From Scytonema tolypothrichoides VB-61278 (GTDB lineage Bacteria; Cyanobacteriota; Cyanobacteriia; Cyanobacteriales; Nostocaceae): DNA of 64,000 nt. The stretch covers positions 287,655 to 351,654 of the forward strand of contig NZ_JXCA02000023.1 in NCBI RefSeq assembly GCF_000828085.3. Direction: 5' to 3'. Position numbers and translations under genes: made by a program. The first letter of the stretch is position 1, and each line of letters begins with the position of its first letter. The notes beneath the pieces are model-generated. The model searched no databases. It had not been told where the DNA came from and worked only from the letters and a program-made list of their open reading frames with translations. This document shows, one piece after another, positions 60,721 through 64,000 of the stretch.

Positions 60721-60815
60721 TGCAAGATCTAGGATTTATACTACCTTTCTTTCCGGATCAGGAGTTGTCCGCTCGACCTACTTCGTCTTTTTTATATGCG
60801 CTTTACGGCTATATC

Positions 60816-61028
60816 TTATCGCATAACGGGGGCGTTTTTGTTCGCGAATTTAAAAGCCGTTCTAGAAGGACCTTGCTCTAAACCCAATTTTTCGGTAAAA
60901 ATTCTTATCCCAGCAGCTCTACCAGTTCGCTCACGGTTCATACCAATCACAACACCAATGAGTAGAGCTACGGATAGCCGGAAAACTACACTCTGCCAAT
61001 CGTTTGGACTGAAAAACATATCACTCAT
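60816..61028 (-). pseudogene. mgtC: MgtC/SapB-family protein, N-terminal fragment
   Basis: The start MSDMFFSPNDWQSVVFRLSV, ALLIGVVIGMNRERTGRAAG IR matches the first 40 residues of MgtC-family membrane proteins. It then runs into unrelated residues (IFTEKLGLEQGPSRTAFKFA) and stops, while the family is normally about 150-230 residues. So only the first membrane segment is left. The break lies beside the GC-rich repeat cluster, which probably destroyed it. Confidence 0.7.
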
Positions 61029-61438
61029 TGCACACCTACCAAGAAGCTAGAACAAATACCCAAGCATCGACCAGCGTCTTGAGTGGAAACAAGCTCTCCC
61101 AAATCGCACTTATTGTGTTTAACGCTGCCATGTTATAGTTTTAAGAACTTAGTTAAGTACGGTTTTTTACTCGATTTTTCGTATTTAAATGTTAAGTTTC
61201 GGTTAAAAAACGAATCTTTGATGGAATTCGTGAAAAAACTTATGAAGAAAAGATCAATCTAGCGCATAGATTAATCAAGACAACAAGCTCTCATTTTTGG
61301 CTTTTCACTTACTTAGTTGGTAGAATTGGAGTTCCCGAAAATGTACGTAAACTTATGCAAAACAAAAGTTATAAAAGTAACTCTTGTTAATTTTAGATTA
61401 AATACGATTAAAGTAAATTATGAATAGGAGGTAGACTT
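61029..61438. other. Intergenic region, no gene seen
   Basis: Upstream of the mgtC fragment and of the small gene at 61439. Only random short frames. A clear ribosome-binding site, AGGAGGT at 61426-61432, ends the region. Confidence 0.4.
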
Positions 61439-61702
61439 ATGGAACACTCTCATCAAAGAGACAAAGAAAAACTTCTCTACCCTCGCGCTCGTTACTACGG
61501 TCAAATCAAACCAGAAAATTTAGTGTTTAACGCCAATCTCCAAGAATTTTCTCAGAAGGTTAGCTACATCACTTGTTTAGAAACATCAGGGAAACTAGCA
61601 CCACACGAAGCTTATGAAAATATTAAGGCACTTTGGAAACAGCTTAAACGCAGCAAAAAAGAATTGGGAATTGACAACGAATCATCATCAGACATCACCT
61701 AA
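61439..61702 (+). CDS. Small conserved cyanobacterial protein (DUF7219-like)
   Basis: 87 residues, charged and probably helical: LLYPRARYYGQIKPENLVFN, ANLQEFSQKVSYITCLETSG, KLAPHEAYENIKALWKQLKR, SKKELGI. This pattern is conserved in filamentous cyanobacteria and carries, as far as I remember, the DUF7219 label. It has a strong AGGAGGT site seven bases upstream. Function unknown. The 3' end overlaps the convergent gene by 4 bp. Confidence 0.75.
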   Translation: MEHSHQRDKEKLLYPRARYYGQIKPENLVFNANLQEFSQKVSYITCLETSGKLAPHEAYENIKALWKQLKRSKKELGIDNESSSDIT

Positions 61703-61914
61703 GATATCTCAAAATCATCGTTGACGACCTCAAACTCTTTTGAGTTCAAAGACACGACAATGTCTTCTGAATTTACCTGAATGAGCCAGCGTTCACTAGG
61801 ATAATCGCCGGATAAAACTTCTTTGGCACAGACTTTTCCAACTCGTCCAGCCACATATGCTGGATATAGAATCAGCACTTTATCTCCGATTTTAGGGGCA
61901 ATGGCACTTCTCAA
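61699..61914 (-). CDS. Small conserved protein, SH3/KOW-like
   Basis: 71 residues; the only start is a TTG at 61914, so the exact N-terminus is unsure. IGDKVLILYPAYVAGRVGKV, CAKEVLSGDYPSERWLIQVN, SEDIVVSLNSKEFEVV reads like a small beta-barrel of KOW or SH3 type (GxxV-G-V pattern). Similar short proteins are common in cyanobacteria. No function known. Confidence 0.6.
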   Translation of the reverse strand: MRSAIAPKIGDKVLILYPAYVAGRVGKVCAKEVLSGDYPSERWLIQVNSEDIVVSLNSKEFEVVNDDFEIS

Positions 61915-62266
61915 CTACAACTTTCAAAAATGGACTGAATATACGGTAAAAACCGATGTATTCATAACCTTATATTAACCATAAACACGATGAAAATCCC
62001 CCTTGAGATATACATCAATGGGAATCAATAGTGTTGTGGCGACTACAGAGGGTTCCCCCGAGTGTGTAACAGACGCGTTGTGTTAGCGCAGAGAGTACGG
62101 CACCAAAGTCTATGCATTAAGTGCGTCATAGACTTATAAAAAACGAAAAACCTCACCCCCCGCCCCTCTCCGCGATTTCGGAGAGGGGTGCGATGAAGGG
62201 CGGAGTGAGGTCTTTTTATTGTAAGTAATTAGGCGAACTTGATGCGGGTGGTACTTGATAACTGAG
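61915..62266. other. Intergenic region with bidirectional hairpin
   Basis: Apart from the terminator-like hairpin at 62150-62219, no feature is seen. Near 62060-62140 CAGACGCGTTGTGTTAGCGC and related strings look like non-coding repeats. Confidence 0.4.
62150..62219 (-). terminator. Large hairpin after the LuxR-type gene
   Basis: ACCTCACC...CCCCTCTCCG pairs with CGGAGAGGGG...GTGAGGT, a stem of more than 20 bp, with TCTTTTTATT on the plus side and AAAACG on the other. It can end transcription of the minus-strand LuxR gene (48 bp beyond its stop) and would work on the plus strand too. Confidence 0.6.
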
Positions 62267-62962
62267 TCAAAGCATGATTAAACCCAACCTCACACCAACA
62301 GTCACAGCTTCTGTGCGCGTCGAGACACCCAGCTTTTGAAAAATAGATGAGAGGTGAAATTTAACAGTATGGTCGGAGATATTTAAACGTTTGGCGATCG
62401 CCTTATTACTCAATCCCGAACCAAGCATCTGCAAAACTTCTATTTCTCGTGGTGTGAGTGCTTGCACAGGATGTGCAGTGTCTTTCTCTCGTACACTCGA
62501 CTCTTTGAGAGGAAGCAGAAACTCGATAGTATCAGAATGGAGTACGACTAGTCCAAGGGCGATCGCCTCAACAGCCGCCACAATTTCCGACTCTGTACTG
62601 CTACTCGGCAATATGCTGCGTACACCAGCACGCAGCGCTGCTTCCAAGTCTACACTATCGAGTTCATCAGTCAGAACAATCATTGCAGGGTATGGCTGCT
62701 GTTGTGAAGAAAGCAATTTTTCCCAAACTAATTCTTGAAAGTGACCACTCACATCCAACAGCAGAACATCGGGTTGGACATCGGGTTGTAGTTGCGAAAA
62801 TTCCCTCGTCAATGCATCCAAATCTGATGCACTACCCACGACAGTGAGTTTAGAACTTGTCGCCACGACAGCTGACAAGCCAGCACGCACCACAGGCGAA
62901 GCAGCAACTACAAACACCTGAATCATACCACCTCCGCTACCTGATACGTGCGTTACATTCAT
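62267..62962 (-). CDS. NarL/FixJ-type response regulator with degenerate receiver
   Basis: 231 residues from ATG 62962 (GAGGT seven bases upstream); an internal ATG at 62926 also has GGAGG nearby. The N-terminal receiver-like domain keeps the phosphorylation-site strand VLLLDVSGHF, but the acidic pair at the first strand is VVAASPVV and the Lys near residue 125 is missing, so normal phosphorylation is doubtful. The C-terminal LuxR helix-turn-helix is intact: LTPREIEVLQMLGSGLSNKA, IAKRLNISDHTVKFHLSSIF. It is transcribed after the HtrA-like gene, 29 bp on, so it may regulate or be regulated with the protease. Confidence 0.9.
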   Translation of the reverse strand: MNVTHVSGSGGGMIQVFVVAASPVVRAGLSAVVATSSKLTVVGSASDLDALTREFSQLQPDVQPDVLLLDVSGHFQELVWEKLLSSQQQPYPAMIVLTDELDSVDLEAALRAGVRSILPSSSTESEIVAAVEAIALGLVVLHSDTIEFLLPLKESSVREKDTAHPVQALTPREIEVLQMLGSGLSNKAIAKRLNISDHTVKFHLSSIFQKLGVSTRTEAVTVGVRLGLIML

Positions 62963-62991
62963 GAGTTACACCTCACCCCAACCTCACCTTA

Positions 62992-63849
62992 TTAAGGAGA
63001 GGGGAGGGGGTCAGATTTTGAATGCAACTTGGTATGACAAACTAATTGCTGTCCACCGCGCAGGATTTGTAACGATAATGCTTCGTTGCTGTTGGTGTTT
63101 TCAAGATAGCTGTTTAAATCATGAGGACTGGTGAACAATTTTCCTGAAACTCCAATGAGGACATCACCAACAAGCACACCAGCAGCTTCAGCAGCACTTC
63201 CAGAATTGACCGATAACACCAATAAACCCAAGTTACGTTTGTTGGTTGCATTCACCAGCACAGGTTGCAGCGTCACACCAAGCTTTTGACGATTTCCATG
63301 CAAAAAACGTTCTACAGCTTCGCTTGGTATTGCAACAGCCAAACCGTTGACAATCATGGTGTTAATCCCGATGACTCGTCCAAGACAGTCAGCAAGTGGA
63401 CCACCGGAATTACCAGGAAACAGCCGAATATCAGCCATAACCACACGTTGATGATTAGCGTGGAGAATCCCACTTGTGACAGCACCACTATCACCAAAAG
63501 GATTACCGACTGCTAAGACGAATTCACCCACGCGTAAAGCATCAGAATTACCGATAGTTGCAGTGGGTAAATCAGTGGCGTTGATTTTAAGAGCAGCTAA
63601 ATCTTTTGTTGGATCTATATTAGTACGTACAGCTTCAAAAATCCGTCCATCCGACAGTTCCACAGTTGCTTTATTGTTGGTAGCAACATGGGCATTCGTA
63701 ATAATTAAACTATCTCCCTGGGTGGATTGCCAGATCACACCAGAACCACTACCAAAAGAACTACTACGCACTTTTACAGTCACTTGGCGTAGATTTTCAG
63801 CCACTGATGCGAATTCATCACTCAAGCGTGTCATTGTTGTGATACTCAT
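62992..63849 (-). CDS. HtrA-like serine protease, cytosolic form
   Basis: 285 residues. The trypsin-like fold has the full triad: His54 in TNAHV, Asp83 in TKDLAALKI, Ser148 in PGNSGGPL. A PDZ domain follows (LGLLVLSVNSGSAAEAAGVL, VGDVLIGVSGKLF). There is no signal peptide or anchor, unlike DegP/HtrA proteins, so it is probably cytoplasmic. The end of another PDZ-containing protein lies immediately upstream on the same strand, making a protease doublet before the LuxR-type regulator. Full length by comparison with small S1C members. Confidence 0.93.
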   Translation of the reverse strand: MSITTMTRLSDEFASVAENLRQVTVKVRSSSFGSGSGVIWQSTQGDSLIITNAHVATNNKATVELSDGRIFEAVRTNIDPTKDLAALKINATDLPTATIGNSDALRVGEFVLAVGNPFGDSGAVTSGILHANHQRVVMADIRLFPGNSGGPLADCLGRVIGINTMIVNGLAVAIPSEAVERFLHGNRQKLGVTLQPVLVNATNKRNLGLLVLSVNSGSAAEAAGVLVGDVLIGVSGKLFTSPHDLNSYLENTNSNEALSLQILRGGQQLVCHTKLHSKSDPLPSP

Positions 63850-63910
63850 ATTCCATTCAAGTGCATTGAAACTAGCTATTTTCTATCTCCCCCATCTCCC
63901 TTGTCTGTCT

Positions 63911-64000
63911 CTACTCTTCGCTTGCAGGTTTCTCGCCAATTAGTATTGGTAACTCAACTAACGCGCCAGCACGGATAATTTGCACTTTGACAGTTTGATT
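63911..64000 (-). CDS. C-terminal end of a second HtrA/PDZ protein (continues outside window)
   Basis: 29 codons before the TAG at 63911-63913: NQTVKVQIIRAGALVELPIL then IGEKPASEE. QTVKVQIIR-G--VELPILIGEKP is the last strand pair of a PDZ domain as in S1C proteases. The gene runs off the right edge, so only the end is visible; it is upstream of and probably co-transcribed with the protease at 62992. Confidence 0.7.
   Translation of the reverse strand, partial: NQTVKVQIIRAGALVELPILIGEKPASEE

Noticed and set aside
60164-60881. Overlapping open frames on both strands, up to 180 codons
   Set aside because: They lie in the GC-rich repeat cluster where all frames stay open by composition; none resembles a protein family.
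61029-61438. Possible structured RNA upstream of the small gene
   Set aside because: No consistent pairing found by eye beyond short A+T stems.
1-64000. tRNA or rRNA genes
   Set aside because: No cloverleaf with a GGTTCGAATC-type arm and CCA-like end and no rRNA core strings were recognised; a covariance search would be needed to be sure.

Overview
The window reads as chromosomal DNA of a filamentous, probably heterocyst-forming cyanobacterium (Nostocales). The evidence is the repeated HIP1 octamer GCGATCGC, ATTAGTC/ATCAGTT and TTCCCTG short tandem repeats, two helical carotenoid proteins of the OCP N-domain family, a devBCA-type exporter locus, large two-partner-secretion adhesins next to CHAT-domain proteins, and many cyanobacterial small conserved proteins. 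No tRNA, rRNA or CRISPR array was seen. The species cannot be named from the sequence alone.

Layout. 0-5.6 kb: an APH/P-loop fusion protein (5' end outside the window), two small membrane proteins, a helical carotenoid protein, a dead TnpB relic beside an inverted-repeat element, and a VWA protein with a duplicated C-terminal domain. 5.6-9.8 kb: an accessory block with a GIY-YIG protein, a DUF6745 protein with a small partner, and a large PD-(D/E)XK (Mrr-like) protein. Two attC-like folded sites punctuate it, so it looks like integron-type cassettes without a visible integrase. 10-22.6 kb: mostly metabolic genes (Rieske/FAD oxidoreductase, two P450s, SDR, VOC protein, serine hydrolase), then murG, a solitary C5 DNA methyltransferase and a barrel-like outer-membrane protein.

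22.6-27.7 kb: an IS630-type element whose transposase gene is broken by a perfect 38-bp palindrome made of two Tn5 mosaic ends (23100-23137). This is the Nextera mate-pair junction and is almost certainly an assembly artefact, so adjacency across this point should not be trusted. To its right lies a devB-devC operon with a DUF2147 gene and the first 33 codons of devA cut off by the IS. A divergent TetR regulator and two near-identical palindromic operators control this block.

28-30.4 kb: a P-loop kinase, a small membrane protein, an HCF164/TxlA-like thioredoxin and a NIL-ferredoxin. 30.4-49.4 kb: a large two-partner-secretion region. Two TpsA adhesins with duplicated leaders, a TpsB porin and a TPR-CHAT protein run in one direction, with starts and stops overlapping from the second TpsA onward. 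A third TpsA, a DUF928 protein and a CHAT-CHASE2 membrane protein run in the other. The adhesins share terminal blocks and a 65-residue internal repeat that varies in copy number. 49.7-64 kb: an adenosine-deaminase-like protein, a second helical carotenoid protein, mutL, modA, msrB, an RsmB-type methyltransferase, sppA, a truncated mgtC beside a GC-rich repeat cluster, small conserved proteins, a LuxR-type regulator with a degenerate receiver, and two HtrA-like proteases (the second runs off the window).

The best candidates for unusual biology are the cassette block with its PD-(D/E)XK protein, the adhesin/CHAT locus, and the TetR-controlled dev exporter. The most important caution is the adapter junction inside the IS.
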